Assembly: GCA_050247515.1 (NCBI GenBank)
Contig: JBFWUB010000021.1
Location: forward strand, 1 to 64,000
Reading direction: 5' to 3'
DNA from: RAM1 sp050247515
GTDB lineage: Bacteria; Pseudomonadota; Gammaproteobacteria; Burkholderiales; Burkholderiaceae_C
DNA length: 64,000 nucleotides
Positions 34,707 to 45,622 of this stretch are shown piece by piece; position 1 is the stretch's first letter; the number at the start of each line of letters is the position of its first letter. The position numbers and the translations under genes were made by a program. The notes beneath the pieces are model-generated. The model was given only the letters and a program-made list of their open reading frames with translations, did not search any database and was not told the origin of the DNA.

Positions 34707-35024
34707 ATGACCCAGCAGACCCTCGACGGCGTGTCCGTCAACCCCCAGGCCAATGTCTATTTCGACGGCAAATGCGTGAGCCACAGCATCACGCTGGCCG
34801 ACGGCACCAGAAAATCCGTGGGCGTGATCCTGAGCGCCACGCTGACCTTCAACACCGCTGCCGCCGAAATCATGGAATGCGTGGCCGGCAGCTGCGAATA
34901 CAGGCTGGCCGGCAGCGACGCCTGGGTTACCTCCGGCGCGGGCCAGAAATTCAGCGTGCCCGCCAACTCGAAGTTCGACATCCGCGTGAGCGACGCCTAC
35001 CACTACATCTGCCACTTCGGCTGA
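34707..35024 (+). CDS. ppnP: Pyrimidine/purine nucleoside phosphorylase
   Basis: A 105-residue cupin of the PpnP (UPF0345/YaiE) family that cleaves nucleosides with phosphate. The sequence NVYFDGKCVSHSI, GVILSATLTFNTAAAEIMECVAGSCEYRLAGSD, and SGAGQKFSVPANSKFDIRV...YHYICHFG match the family over its full length. It is 17 bases before argG. Confidence 0.93.
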   Translation: MTQQTLDGVSVNPQANVYFDGKCVSHSITLADGTRKSVGVILSATLTFNTAAAEIMECVAGSCEYRLAGSDAWVTSGAGQKFSVPANSKFDIRVSDAYHYICHFG

Positions 35025-35041
35025 ACCGGACGCACCCCACC

Positions 35042-36382
35042 ATGGCCACGATCCTGCAAAACGTACCCGCCGGCCAGAAGGTCGGCATCGCCTTCTCGGG
35101 CGGGCTGGACACCAGCGCCGCACTGCACTGGATGAAGCTCAAAGGCGCCATCCCCTACGCCTACACCGCCAACCTCGGCCAGCCCGACGAGCCCGATTAC
35201 GACGAGATCCCGCGCAAGGCCATGGAATACGGCGCCGAAAAGGCCCGCCTGATCGACTGCCGCCTGCAGCTGGCCCACGAAGGCATTGCCGCGCTGCAGG
35301 CCGGTGCCTTTCACATCAGCACGGCCGGCATCACCTACTTCAACACCACGCCGCTGGGCCGCGCGGTCACCGGCACCATGCTGGTGTCGGCCATGAAGGA
35401 AGACGACGTCCACATCTGGGGCGACGGCAGCACCTTCAAGGGCAACGACATCGAGCGCTTTTACCGCTACGGCCTGCTGACCAACCCGAGCCTGCGCATC
35501 TACAAGCCCTGGCTGGACCAGCTGTTCATTGACGAGCTGGGCGGGCGCGCCGAGATGAGCGCCTTCATGACGGCGCACGGCTTTGGCTACAAGATGTCGG
35601 CCGAAAAGGCCTACAGCACCGACAGCAACATGCTGGGCGCCACGCACGAGGCCAAAGACCTTGAGTTTTTGAACAGCGGCATCCGCATCGTCAACCCCAT
35701 CATGGGCGTGGCCTTCTGGAAAGACGACGTGGTGGTCAAGGCCGAAGAGGTCACGGTACGCTTTGAAGAAGGCCAGCCCGTGGCACTGAACGGCCAGACC
35801 TTTGACGACCCGGTGGCGCTGATCCTGGAGGCCAACCGCATCGGTGGCCGCCATGGCCTGGGCATGAGCGACCAGATCGAAAACCGCATCATTGAGGCCA
35901 AGAGCCGCGGCATCTACGAAGCGCCGGGCCTGGCGCTGCTGCACATTGCCTACGAACGCCTGGTGACCGGCATCCACAACGAAGACACCATCGAGCAGTA
36001 CCGCATGAACGGCCTGAAGCTGGGCCGTCTGCTGTACCAGGGCCGCTGGTTCGACCCGCAGGCCATCATGCTGCGCGAAACGGCCCAACGCTGGGTGGCG
36101 CGTGCCGTGACCGGCGAGGTGACGCTGGAGCTGCGCCGCGGCAACGACTATTCGCTGCTCAACACCGAAAGCCCCAACCTCACCTACAAGCCCGAGCGCC
36201 TGAGCATGGAAAAGGTGGAAGACGCCCCCTTCAGCCCGGCCGACCGCATCGGCCAGCTGACCATGCGCAACCTGGACATCGTGGACACGCGCGCCAAGCT
36301 GTCGATCTACAGCCAGACCGGTCTGCTGTCGCTGGGCGCCGGGGCGGCCCTGCCGCAGCTGGACACCCGCCCGGGCAAATAA
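35042..36382 (+). CDS. argG: Argininosuccinate synthase
   Basis: A 446-residue enzyme condensing citrulline and aspartate in arginine biosynthesis. PP-loop KVGIAFSGGLDTSAALHWM is at residues 13-31; GTMLVSAMKEDDVHIWGDGSTFKGNDIERFYRYGL, AYSTDSNMLGATHEAKDLE and the long C-terminal insertion fit the type found in E. coli and other proteobacteria (447 residues). No feedback element was seen upstream. Confidence 0.97.
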   Translation: MATILQNVPAGQKVGIAFSGGLDTSAALHWMKLKGAIPYAYTANLGQPDEPDYDEIPRKAMEYGAEKARLIDCRLQLAHEGIAALQAGAFHISTAGITYFNTTPLGRAVTGTMLVSAMKEDDVHIWGDGSTFKGNDIERFYRYGLLTNPSLRIYKPWLDQLFIDELGGRAEMSAFMTAHGFGYKMSAEKAYSTDSNMLGATHEAKDLEFLNSGIRIVNPIMGVAFWKDDVVVKAEEVTVRFEEGQPVALNGQTFDDPVALILEANRIGGRHGLGMSDQIENRIIEAKSRGIYEAPGLALLHIAYERLVTGIHNEDTIEQYRMNGLKLGRLLYQGRWFDPQAIMLRETAQRWVARAVTGEVTLELRRGNDYSLLNTESPNLTYKPERLSMEKVEDAPFSPADRIGQLTMRNLDIVDTRAKLSIYSQTGLLSLGAGAALPQLDTRPGK

Positions 36383-36520
36383 GTCACGGGCGCATTTCAC
36401 GGGCGGGGCCAAATCCCCACGGGCCTTAGTCAAATTCCCTAAGACCCGCGCGGGCGCAGTCGTTACATTGAGTTACGTCAAATCTGACTCCATAAATCTG
36501 GCTCAATGAAAGGAAGCCCC

Positions 36521-37018
36521 ATGCCCCCGCTGCTCACCCGCCGCCTGCTGGCCGGCATCACCCTCGTCCTGGCCTGCTGCGCCGCGCTGGCGCAAGGCAC
36601 CCCGGCCGCCCGTCCCGTGCTGGAGATCAGCGGCAAGGTTGCCTCGGCACCGGTGCAGCTGGACATGGCCGCGCTGCAGCGCCTGCCCCAGCGCAGCTTC
36701 AGCACGAACACCCCCTGGACGCGCGAGCCCCACACCTACAGCGGCCCGCTGCTGCGCGACGTGCTGGCCCTGGCAGGTGCCAAGGGTGCCGTGACCATCA
36801 AGGCCGTGGCGCTGAACGACTACCAGATCAGCATCCCCGCCGAAGACGCGGCCAAGCTGGACGTCATCGTGGCCCACCAGATCGACGGCAAGGCCATCCC
36901 GGTGCGCGAGCGTGGCCCGCTGTTCGTCATCTACCCGTTTGACAGCGCGCCCGAGCTGCGGTCCACCCGCTACTACGAGCGCTCCATCTGGCAACTCAAG
37001 TCGATGCGGATCGAATAG
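36521..37018 (+). CDS. Exported molybdopterin-fold (sulfite oxidase-like) protein
   Basis: A 165-residue secreted protein (signal LLAGITLVLACCAALAQG) with a short version of the oxidoreductase molybdopterin-binding fold: LDMAALQRLPQRSF, YSGPLLRDVLALAGA, LNDYQISIPAEDA, GPLFVIYPFDSAPEL. The usual cofactor Cys is not evident, so it may be a binding domain rather than an enzyme. It is 2 bases upstream of a hybrid histidine kinase and probably serves as its periplasmic partner. The SD AGGAAG before ATG 36521 decides the start. Confidence 0.75.
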   Translation: MPPLLTRRLLAGITLVLACCAALAQGTPAARPVLEISGKVASAPVQLDMAALQRLPQRSFSTNTPWTREPHTYSGPLLRDVLALAGAKGAVTIKAVALNDYQISIPAEDAAKLDVIVAHQIDGKAIPVRERGPLFVIYPFDSAPELRSTRYYERSIWQLKSMRIE

Positions 37019-37020
37019 GC

Positions 37021-39201
<2,181 letters not shown>

Positions 39202-39225
39202 TGCGGGCCGCGACGCGCCAGCGGG

Positions 39226-40341
39226 TTACTGGATCGCGCCCACCACCGCCTGGTTCACCGCCGTCATGCCCTGCAGCGCATGGCGCACCAGGGCGGCGTT
39301 GTCCACATCCAGCGCCATGTCCACCCGCTTGCTGGTGTTGGCCGCCAGGCCCATGGTCACCGCGCCGATGATCTGCAGCGCCTTCACGGCCGTGTCTTTC
39401 TGCGTGTCATAGCCGCCCGTTTCACGCAGGTTGGCAAACTGGCCGGGCACGGCCAGCGGGCCACCCAGGCTCACCACCTGGGTCAGCGCATGGGTCTGCA
39501 GCACGCCCAGCTGCCTGGGCGCCATGGCCACCTCCATTGCGGCGGAGGCATTGGCGCTGGAGCCGCGCTTGAACATCGACGAGCCGCCGCCGGAGGACTC
39601 CTGCGCGGCCAGGTTCACCACCATGCCCACCGACACGCCCTCCAGGTTGCCCTTGCTGAAATCAATGCGCTTGCCGATGTTGCCCGCGCCAATGCCGGCA
39701 AAGCCGCGCGACACCGTCTTCGTACCCGTGGGCGCCATGACCAGGTATTTGCGCTTGCCATAGCCCAGCTCCACATCCTCGTACACCTCGGCACCCGGTT
39801 TGCTGGCCTCGACCGTGGCCTCGTACACGGCGCCGTTTTCCTTGACGAAGACGTCGGCCGGCTCGGGCTTGACGCCCGCGGCCTCCAGCCGGGCCAGGAA
39901 ATCGGCGTAGGCCTTGTCAGTGATGGCCTGCAGCAGCTTGACGTCGGGCGTGGGCACCAGGTAGTTGACGCGCACATTGGTGGCGCCGTAGTCCGTCCCG
40001 CCAAAGTAGGCGCCGCGCGTGTTGGCCGACACGCTGCCGCCCATTTCAAACAGCACGCGGTACTCGGCGATGTAAAAACGCTTGCCCTTCAGCGTGGCGT
40101 TGCCCTTAACCGGCACCGCCGCCTCCATCGGCGCCACCGGCGCAGCCAACGCCGCCTCGATCTGCCCGGGCGTGGCCTGCGCAATGGACGGCGTGCCCTG
40201 CGCGGCCTGGGCCGCCTGCTCGGGCTTGGGCGCGTTGGCGCCACCGGTGATGGCGTTCAGCAGCGAGCCAAACTGGGCATGGCCCGGCAGGGCCAGGCAG
40301 GTCAATGCGGCAAATGCCAAGGAGGATTTGAAGTACTGCAT
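39226..40341 (-). CDS. Exported protein of unknown function
   Basis: A 371-residue protein with a signal peptide (LAFAALTCLALPGHA). It contains GSLLNAITGGANAPKPEQ, a mixed alpha/beta core (KGKRFYIAEYRVLFEMGGSVSANTRGAYFGGTDYGATNVRV) and ends with KALQIIGAVTMGLAANTSKRVDMALDVDNAALV. A conserved feel to the STRUCTURE is visible but no named family is recognised. Start at 40341; convergent with the kinase gene. Confidence 0.75.
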   Translation of the reverse strand: MQYFKSSLAFAALTCLALPGHAQFGSLLNAITGGANAPKPEQAAQAAQGTPSIAQATPGQIEAALAAPVAPMEAAVPVKGNATLKGKRFYIAEYRVLFEMGGSVSANTRGAYFGGTDYGATNVRVNYLVPTPDVKLLQAITDKAYADFLARLEAAGVKPEPADVFVKENGAVYEATVEASKPGAEVYEDVELGYGKRKYLVMAPTGTKTVSRGFAGIGAGNIGKRIDFSKGNLEGVSVGMVVNLAAQESSGGGSSMFKRGSSANASAAMEVAMAPRQLGVLQTHALTQVVSLGGPLAVPGQFANLRETGGYDTQKDTAVKALQIIGAVTMGLAANTSKRVDMALDVDNAALVRHALQGMTAVNQAVVGAIQ

Positions 40342-40439
40342 GAAGGAGCCCCGGGGTGTGAAGCGCCCAATGTAGGCACAAGGCACCCGCTGCTCAACCC
40401 CGCATTCGGGGGTGGTGCCACGCCACACGGCCTTTCACG

Positions 40440-40943
40440 TCAAGACGCCGGAGGATTCAACCGTGTGTCAATCGACAGCGGCTCCTGCAACAACTGCCTG
40501 TAGGCGCCAACGGCCCGGTCCGGGTCAAACACGAGGTTCCAGCTGTGCTGGCTGACGACACTCGGGATCGCTACAAACAGGTGTTTTGCAAGCAGTTCGG
40601 CGCCCCACTCCTGCTGCCCCGCGCTGGGCATGCCGGCACGCAACCATGCCGGGTTTGGCACGTCCTGCGGTTTCACGACAAAAACGCTGGCGGGGTCATC
40701 GACCTTCAGCGCCGTGATGACGTGCGGCACCTTGTCAAGCGCCCGGAAGCCCTTGTGAACGGCAACCTCAAGAATGGCCGTTGAGGCGTCCAGCGAGCAA
40801 TAAAGCGCCTTCACGCCTTTGGGATTCCAGCGGCCTCCCAGCGCGTGCGCGCCGGTCGCACTGTCCCAGGTCGCCCTGAAAACGGCCTGATCGACACGCC
40901 ACGCCTGAACCGGAGTGCCCAGGCGCGGAGCAAATGGCGTCAA
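40440..40943 (-). CDS. RES-domain toxin
   Basis: A 167-residue RES protein. Conserved Arg, Tyr, Glu and Ser residues lie in VFRATW, GGRWNPKGVKALYCSLDASTAILEV and PSVVSQHSWNLVFDP. Known RES toxins degrade or ADP-ribosylate NAD-linked targets; MbcT consumes NAD+ and ParT modifies a synthetase. It overlaps the upstream antitoxin by 4 bases, as expected for a Xre-RES module. Confidence 0.9.
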   Translation of the reverse strand: MTPFAPRLGTPVQAWRVDQAVFRATWDSATGAHALGGRWNPKGVKALYCSLDASTAILEVAVHKGFRALDKVPHVITALKVDDPASVFVVKPQDVPNPAWLRAGMPSAGQQEWGAELLAKHLFVAIPSVVSQHSWNLVFDPDRAVGAYRQLLQEPLSIDTRLNPPAS

Positions 40944-41410
40944 GCGTAGACCCCGTAGGCCATCTGATCGAGCAAAGTCCTCACCATTTCGGCGCCCTGG
41001 GGCGTCGCCATGAGGTCAATCGGCCGGCGTGAATCAAGCCCCATCGCCGGTGCTGCAAGCCACTGCTCGGCTTCCTCCTTGCCGCCCAGAACTTCAGTCG
41101 CCTTGGTCAGCACTTCGGCAAGGCTCCACACCCGGGCACTCTGGTTGGCATCCAGAGGCGCCGCCTTTTGTTCGGCCTTGATCCGATGCCAGGTGCGCGC
41201 ACTGACGTTCAGCGCCTTGAAGCTCTCATCGTGCTTGAGAACGCTGAACCCTTCCACAAGGTAGACCATGGTGTGGCGGGGAAAACCTTCGACAATGCGC
41301 TCGTGCAATTCGATGGGGCTGTTGATGCGCATCGGCTTGGTGCCCAGCGCACGCTGCACCCGAGCGTAGGTGCCTGTACCCTGTGCCTTGATCGTCCGGG
41401 CTGTGGTCAT
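40940..41410 (-). CDS. Xre/MbcA/ParS-type antitoxin
   Basis: A 156-residue antitoxin with a central Xre-like HTH (SFKALNVSARTWHRIKAEQKAAPLDANQSARVWSLAEVL) and a C-terminal toxin-binding DUF2384 domain (ATEVLGGKEEAEQWLAAPAMGLDSRRPIDLMATPQGAEMVRTLLDQMAYGVYA). Start at 41410 has AAGGAAG four bases upstream; the longer frame further up is not conserved. It binds and silences the RES toxin and represses its own promoter through dyads at 41433 and 41454. Confidence 0.9.
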   Translation of the reverse strand: MTTARTIKAQGTGTYARVQRALGTKPMRINSPIELHERIVEGFPRHTMVYLVEGFSVLKHDESFKALNVSARTWHRIKAEQKAAPLDANQSARVWSLAEVLTKATEVLGGKEEAEQWLAAPAMGLDSRRPIDLMATPQGAEMVRTLLDQMAYGVYA

Positions 41411-41432
41411 CCATCTTCCTTCATCGTCGTCT

Positions 41433-41476
41433 TTGCCATTTGGCAACAATATATCGCCAAGTGTCAAAGCGGTCAA
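41433..41476 (-). promoter_or_regulatory. Promoter and operators of Xre-RES operon
   Basis: On the minus strand: -35 TTGACC (41476-41471), 17-base spacer, -10 TATATT (41453-41448). A perfect dyad TTGCCA-TT-TGGCAA is at 41433-41446 over the start site, and a degenerate copy lies in the spacer at 41454-41467. This fits repression by the Xre antitoxin. Confidence 0.7.
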
Positions 41477-41507
41477 TTTGCCCAGCGTTCCATGCAAACG
41501 GGGGGGC

Positions 41508-41816
41508 TCAGTCTCCGCCGCCGCCGCAACCGCCGTCACCACCCGAAGCACCATCGGAGCCAAAGGCGTCGGCACCCCCGAAACCGTCGGCATCACCACT
41601 GGAGGAACCATCCGGAAAGCTGGTGCCGCAGTAGGCGTCTGAGCCGCTCGCGCGGTCAAAGGCGGACTGGCAGCATGCCTGCACTGCCCCCACCAAAACC
41701 AGGCCAGCAAGGCCACGGGGCCCGCCAGCTGGAGCAGCCAGCGCAACCCGTGCAAAACGGCCCCTTCTGTCTCCGCCCCTACACCACCACCGGCTCGGGC
41801 TCCAGCCGGATGCCAA
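41508..41816 (-). CDS. Hypothetical Gly/Asp-rich small exported protein, start unclear
   Basis: The reading frame ends in a low-complexity tail rich in Ser, Asp and Gly that finishes GGDGGCGGGGD, preceded by a hydrophobic run (GLAGLVLVGAVQACC) and SGSDAYCGTSF. The frame has no good start beyond its overlap with murB. A second frame starting at a TTG near 41755 with AGAAGGGG upstream encodes a convincing membrane helix (WLLQLAGPVALLAWFWWG), so the gene may begin there and be shifted by a single-base indel. Either a small membrane protein or a broken gene. It occupies the murB-to-antitoxin gap. Confidence 0.35.
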   Translation of the reverse strand: MASGWSPSRWWCRGGDRRGRFARVALAAPAGGPRGLAGLVLVGAVQACCQSAFDRASGSDAYCGTSFPDGSSSGDADGFGGADAFGSDGASGGDGGCGGGGD

Positions 41817-42831
41817 AGCGTTCGTACACGCTGGTCTGGATGGCGCCGGCCAGCGTCATGACCTCGCCGCCGGTGGCCGGGTGGGCCGTGCCGCCGCGGT
41901 TGACCAGCACCAGCGCCTGCTTTTCGTACACGCCGGCGTTGCCCACGGTCTTGCCCTTCCAGCCGCAGGCGTCAATCAGCCAGCCGGCCGCCAGCTTGAT
42001 GCTGCCGTCGGGCATGGGGTAGTGCACGATGCCGGGCTCGCGGGCGATGATGTCGCTGCACTGCTCGGGCGTGACGGTGGGGTTCTTGAAGAAGCTGCCG
42101 GCGTTGCCGATCACGCGCGGGTCGGGCAGCTTGGCGCCGCGGATGGCGCAGACCCAGTCGTAAATCTGGCGGGCGGACGGCTCGCGCACGCCGGTCTCGG
42201 CCATCTTGCGCTCCAGGTCCAGGTAGCCCAGCACCGGCTTCCAGGGCTTGGGCAGGCGAAAGCGCACGCGGGTGATGACCGCCCGGCCCGCCAGGCCCAG
42301 GTCGCCCTCCTGGGCTGCCGTGTGCTTGAACACCGAATCGCGGTAGCCAAAGGCGCACTGGGCCGCGTCCAGCGTGAATTCACGCCCGGTGTGCAGGTCC
42401 ACCGCGTCCAGCGATTCAAAGCGGTCCTGCAGCTCCACGCCATAGGCGCCGATGTTCTGCACCGGCGAGGCACCCACGGTGCCGGGAATCAGCGCCAGGT
42501 TTTCCAGCCCCGGCAGGCCCTGCTCCAGCGTCCAGCCCACGAAGCCGTGCCAGGGCTCGCCGGCGCCGGCCTCCACGATCCAGGCGCGGGGGGTTTCAGC
42601 CACCAGCCGGCGGCCCATGATCTCGACCTTGAGCACCACCGGGCGCACATCGCCCGTGAGCACGATGTTGCTGCCGCCGCCCAGCACGAACTTGGGCTCG
42701 GGTGCCAGCGCAGGGTCGGCCAGCACGGCCTGCACGTCGGCGGTGGATGCCAGGCGCACCAGCAGGCGCGCCCTGGCCACGATGCCGAAGGTGTTGTGCG
42801 GCTGCAGGGGTACGTTTTGCTCCGTGATCAT
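41779..42831 (-). CDS. murB: UDP-N-acetylenolpyruvoylglucosamine reductase
   Basis: A 350-residue flavoenzyme producing UDP-MurNAc for peptidoglycan. FAD motif LGGGSNIVLTGD, GIPGTVGASPVQNIGAYGVELQD, the active-site Ser in VIGNAGSFFKNP and the C-terminal GWKGKTVGNAGVYEKQALVLVN are present; the length and YRDSVFK insert fit type I MurB. 55 bases from the divergent yajQ start. Confidence 0.96.
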   Translation of the reverse strand: MITEQNVPLQPHNTFGIVARARLLVRLASTADVQAVLADPALAPEPKFVLGGGSNIVLTGDVRPVVLKVEIMGRRLVAETPRAWIVEAGAGEPWHGFVGWTLEQGLPGLENLALIPGTVGASPVQNIGAYGVELQDRFESLDAVDLHTGREFTLDAAQCAFGYRDSVFKHTAAQEGDLGLAGRAVITRVRFRLPKPWKPVLGYLDLERKMAETGVREPSARQIYDWVCAIRGAKLPDPRVIGNAGSFFKNPTVTPEQCSDIIAREPGIVHYPMPDGSIKLAAGWLIDACGWKGKTVGNAGVYEKQALVLVNRGGTAHPATGGEVMTLAGAIQTSVYERFGIRLEPEPVVV

Positions 42832-42886
42832 GGGAGAATTGTCGCACCCAGCACCCCAATACAGGCACGCACCCGAGGGAGTATTC

Positions 42887-43372
42887 ATGCCGTCTTTTGA
42901 CACCGTCTGCGAACCCAACCTGGTTGAAGTCAGGAACGCAGTGGACAACACCGCCAAGGAAATCGCCACCCGCTTCGACTTCAAGGGCACCTCCGCCGCC
43001 ATCGAGCTCAAGGACAAGGACATCACGCTGTTCGGCGACGCCGACTTCCAGCTCCAGCAGGTGGACGACATCCTGCGCAACAAACTCACCAAGCGCAACG
43101 TGGACGTGCGCTACCTGGACGTGGGCGACGTGCAGAAGATGGGCGGCGACAAGGTCAAGCAGGTGATCAAGGTGCGCAGCGGCATCGAATCCGAGCAGGC
43201 CAAGAAGATCACCCGCCTCATCAAGGACAGCAAGCTCAAGGTGCAGGCCGCCATCCAGGGCGACGCCGTGCGCGTGACGGGGGCCAAGCGCGATGACCTG
43301 CAGGCAGCCATGGCGCTGATCAAAAAGGACATTTCTGATGTCCCTTTGACCTTCAACAATTTCCGCGATTGA
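42887..43372 (+). CDS. YajQ-family nucleotide-binding protein
   Basis: A 161-residue protein, MPSFDTVCEPNLVEVRNAVDNTAKEIATRFDFKGTSA followed by two ferredoxin-like repeats and LTFNNFRD. Some YajQ homologues bind cyclic di-GMP, others tRNA or nucleotides; which applies here is unknown. Its stop overlaps the next start (TGATG). Confidence 0.95.
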   Translation: MPSFDTVCEPNLVEVRNAVDNTAKEIATRFDFKGTSAAIELKDKDITLFGDADFQLQQVDDILRNKLTKRNVDVRYLDVGDVQKMGGDKVKQVIKVRSGIESEQAKKITRLIKDSKLKVQAAIQGDAVRVTGAKRDDLQAAMALIKKDISDVPLTFNNFRD

Positions 43373-44013
43373 TGGCCCACCCCCTGCTCCTGCTGGCGGG
43401 CCTGCTGCTGCCCTTTGCAGCGCTGGCGCAGTCCGTCGCGCTGCAGGGCATGATGGGCAACCGCGCGCTGCTCATCATTGACGGCGGCGCGCCGCGCGGC
43501 GTGGCGCCCGGTGATGCGCACCAGGGCGTGAAGGTGCTGTCCACCAGCGGCGACGAGGCCGTGGTGGAAATCGGCGGCAAGCGCCACACCCTGCGGGTGG
43601 GCGACGCGCCGGCCAGCGTGGGCGCAAGCGGCGGCGGCGCGCGCGGCAACCGCATCGTGCTCACGGCCGGCAGCGGCGGGCATTTCTTTTCACAAGGCGC
43701 CATCAACGGCCGGGCGGTGCAGTTCATGGTGGACACGGGCGCCACGGCCGTGTCCATGGGCCTGTCTGACGCCAAACGCATGGGCCTGGCCTATGAAAGC
43801 GGCCGCAAGATCCTGATGAGCACGGCCAACGGCGTGGTGCCCGCCTGGCTGGTGCGGCTGGATTCGGTGCGCGTGGGCGACGTGGAGGTGTATGGCGTGC
43901 AAGGCATCGTGAGCCAGGCACCCATGCCCTATGTGCTGCTGGGCAACAGCTTTCTCTCGCGCTTCCAGATGAAGCGCGACAACGACCAGATGGTTCTGGA
44001 GCGCCGGTACTGA
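43372..44013 (+). CDS. Retropepsin-like aspartic protease (clan AA)
   Basis: A 213-residue exported protein. Signal peptide (LLLLAGLLLPFAALA), an N-terminal beta domain, then a single retropepsin unit with the catalytic DTGATAVSMG (VQFMVDTGATAVSMGLSDAKRMG) and a closing VLLGNSFLSRFQMKRDN. Resembles the TIGR02281 group of bacterial clan-AA proteases, which would act as periplasmic dimers. Overlaps yajQ by one base; 1 base before MFS start. Confidence 0.9.
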   Translation: MAHPLLLLAGLLLPFAALAQSVALQGMMGNRALLIIDGGAPRGVAPGDAHQGVKVLSTSGDEAVVEIGGKRHTLRVGDAPASVGASGGGARGNRIVLTAGSGGHFFSQGAINGRAVQFMVDTGATAVSMGLSDAKRMGLAYESGRKILMSTANGVVPAWLVRLDSVRVGDVEVYGVQGIVSQAPMPYVLLGNSFLSRFQMKRDNDQMVLERRY

Positions 44014-44014
44014 C

Positions 44015-45622
44015 ATGCCCGTACTGGACGCACCCCCACAAAACCAGCCCCCCGAGCCCCCATCGGCCTTTGCGCCGCTGGGCCAGCCCGTGTTCCGCAT
44101 GCTGTGGGCCACCTGGCTGACCGCCAACACCTGCATGTGGATGAGCGACGTGGCCGCGGCCTGGCTGATGACGTCTTTGGCGCCGTCGCCGCTGTGGGTG
44201 GCGCTGGTGCAATCGGCCTCCACGCTGCCGGTGTTTTTGCTGGGCCTGCCCAGCGGCGCGCTGGCCGACATCCTAGACCGGCGGCGCTATTTCATGCTGA
44301 CGCAGCTGTGGGTGGCGCTGACCGCCACGGCGCTGTGCGTGACCATCGTCATGGGCTGGATCAATGCGCCGCTGCTGCTGGCGCTGACCTTTGCCAACGG
44401 CATTGGCCTGGCCATGCGTTGGCCGGTGTTTGCAGCCATCGTGCCCGAGATCGTGCCGCGCATCCAGCTTCCCGCGGCGCTGGCGCTGAACGGCGTGGCC
44501 ATGAATGCGTCGCGCATCATCGGCCCGCTGGTGGCCGGCGCGCTGATCGCCGGCGCGGGCAGCGAATACGTGTTCGGCCTGAACGCCGTGCTGTCGGTGG
44601 CGGCGGCGTTTGTCATCATGCGCTGGAAGCGCGAGCCCACGGTGAGCCCGCTGGGGCGCGAGCGGCTGAGCAGCGCCATCCGCGTGGGGCTGCAGTTTGT
44701 GAAGGAATCGCGCCGGCTGCAGGGCGTGCTGGTGCGCATCTCGCTGTTCTTTCTGCATTCCACCGCGCTGCTGGCGCTGCTGCCGCTGGTGGCGCGCGGC
44801 CTGAAGGGCGGCGACGCCGGCACCTTTACGCTGCTGCTGGCCGCCATGGGCATGGGCGCCATCATTGCCGCGCTGTCCATGCAGCAGGTGCGCCGCGTGA
44901 TACCGCATGCGCGGCTGCTGCTGCTGGGCGCGGCGCTGCAGTCGGCCGGCACGCTGGTGGTGGCCTGGGCGCCCAACGTGATCATTGCGGCGCCGGCCAT
45001 GTTTGTGGCGGGCATGGCCTGGATCACCGTGGCCAACACGCTCACGGTGTCGGCCCAGATGGCCCTGCCCGACTGGGTGCGCGCGCGCGGCATGTCCATC
45101 TACCAGATGGCCATCATGGGCGCGACCGCCGTGGGCGCGGCGTTGTGGGGGCAGATCGCCACCATCAGCAACATCCACTGGAGCATGGGCATCGCCGCCT
45201 TTACCGGGCTGGCGGCCATGGTGGCGGCGCACCGGTTCATGCCCGCGCACAACATGGAAGAAGACCTGACGCCGTCACGCGTTTTCAAGGTGCCCACGGC
45301 CGAGGCACCGCCGCGCAGCGGGCGCATCCAGGTGAACATTGAGTACCGCATCGACCCGACGCGCGCCGATGAATTCCGCGCGCTGATGCAGGAAAGCCGC
45401 CGCAGCCGCATGCGCCAGGGCGCGCTGGCCTGGGAGCTGCTGCACGACCTGTACGACCCGGGCCGCTTCATCGAGCAGATCACCGACGAATCCTGGACGG
45501 AACACCTGCGCCGCTTTGACCGCGTGACGGCCGACGACGTGGCCCTGCGCGACCGCAAGCTGGCGTTTCACATCGCCGACACACCGCCGGTGGTGATGCG
45601 CAGCGTGATCGAGGCGTCATGA
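44015..45622 (+). CDS. MFS_3 transporter with C-terminal ABM-like domain
   Basis: A 535-residue transporter. The first ~415 residues hold 12 helices of the enterobactin-exporter-like MFS_3 group (FRMLWATWLTANTCMWMSDVAAAWLMTSL...; NGIGLAMRWPVFAAIVPEIVPRIQLPAALALNGVAMNASRIIGPLVAG). After a linker, about 100 residues form an antibiotic-monooxygenase-like alpha-beta unit (IQVNIEYRIDPTRADEFRALMQESR...GALAWELLHDLYDPGRFIEQITDESWTEHLRRF). Substrate unknown. Confidence 0.88.
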   Translation: MPVLDAPPQNQPPEPPSAFAPLGQPVFRMLWATWLTANTCMWMSDVAAAWLMTSLAPSPLWVALVQSASTLPVFLLGLPSGALADILDRRRYFMLTQLWVALTATALCVTIVMGWINAPLLLALTFANGIGLAMRWPVFAAIVPEIVPRIQLPAALALNGVAMNASRIIGPLVAGALIAGAGSEYVFGLNAVLSVAAAFVIMRWKREPTVSPLGRERLSSAIRVGLQFVKESRRLQGVLVRISLFFLHSTALLALLPLVARGLKGGDAGTFTLLLAAMGMGAIIAALSMQQVRRVIPHARLLLLGAALQSAGTLVVAWAPNVIIAAPAMFVAGMAWITVANTLTVSAQMALPDWVRARGMSIYQMAIMGATAVGAALWGQIATISNIHWSMGIAAFTGLAAMVAAHRFMPAHNMEEDLTPSRVFKVPTAEAPPRSGRIQVNIEYRIDPTRADEFRALMQESRRSRMRQGALAWELLHDLYDPGRFIEQITDESWTEHLRRFDRVTADDVALRDRKLAFHIADTPPVVMRSVIEAS

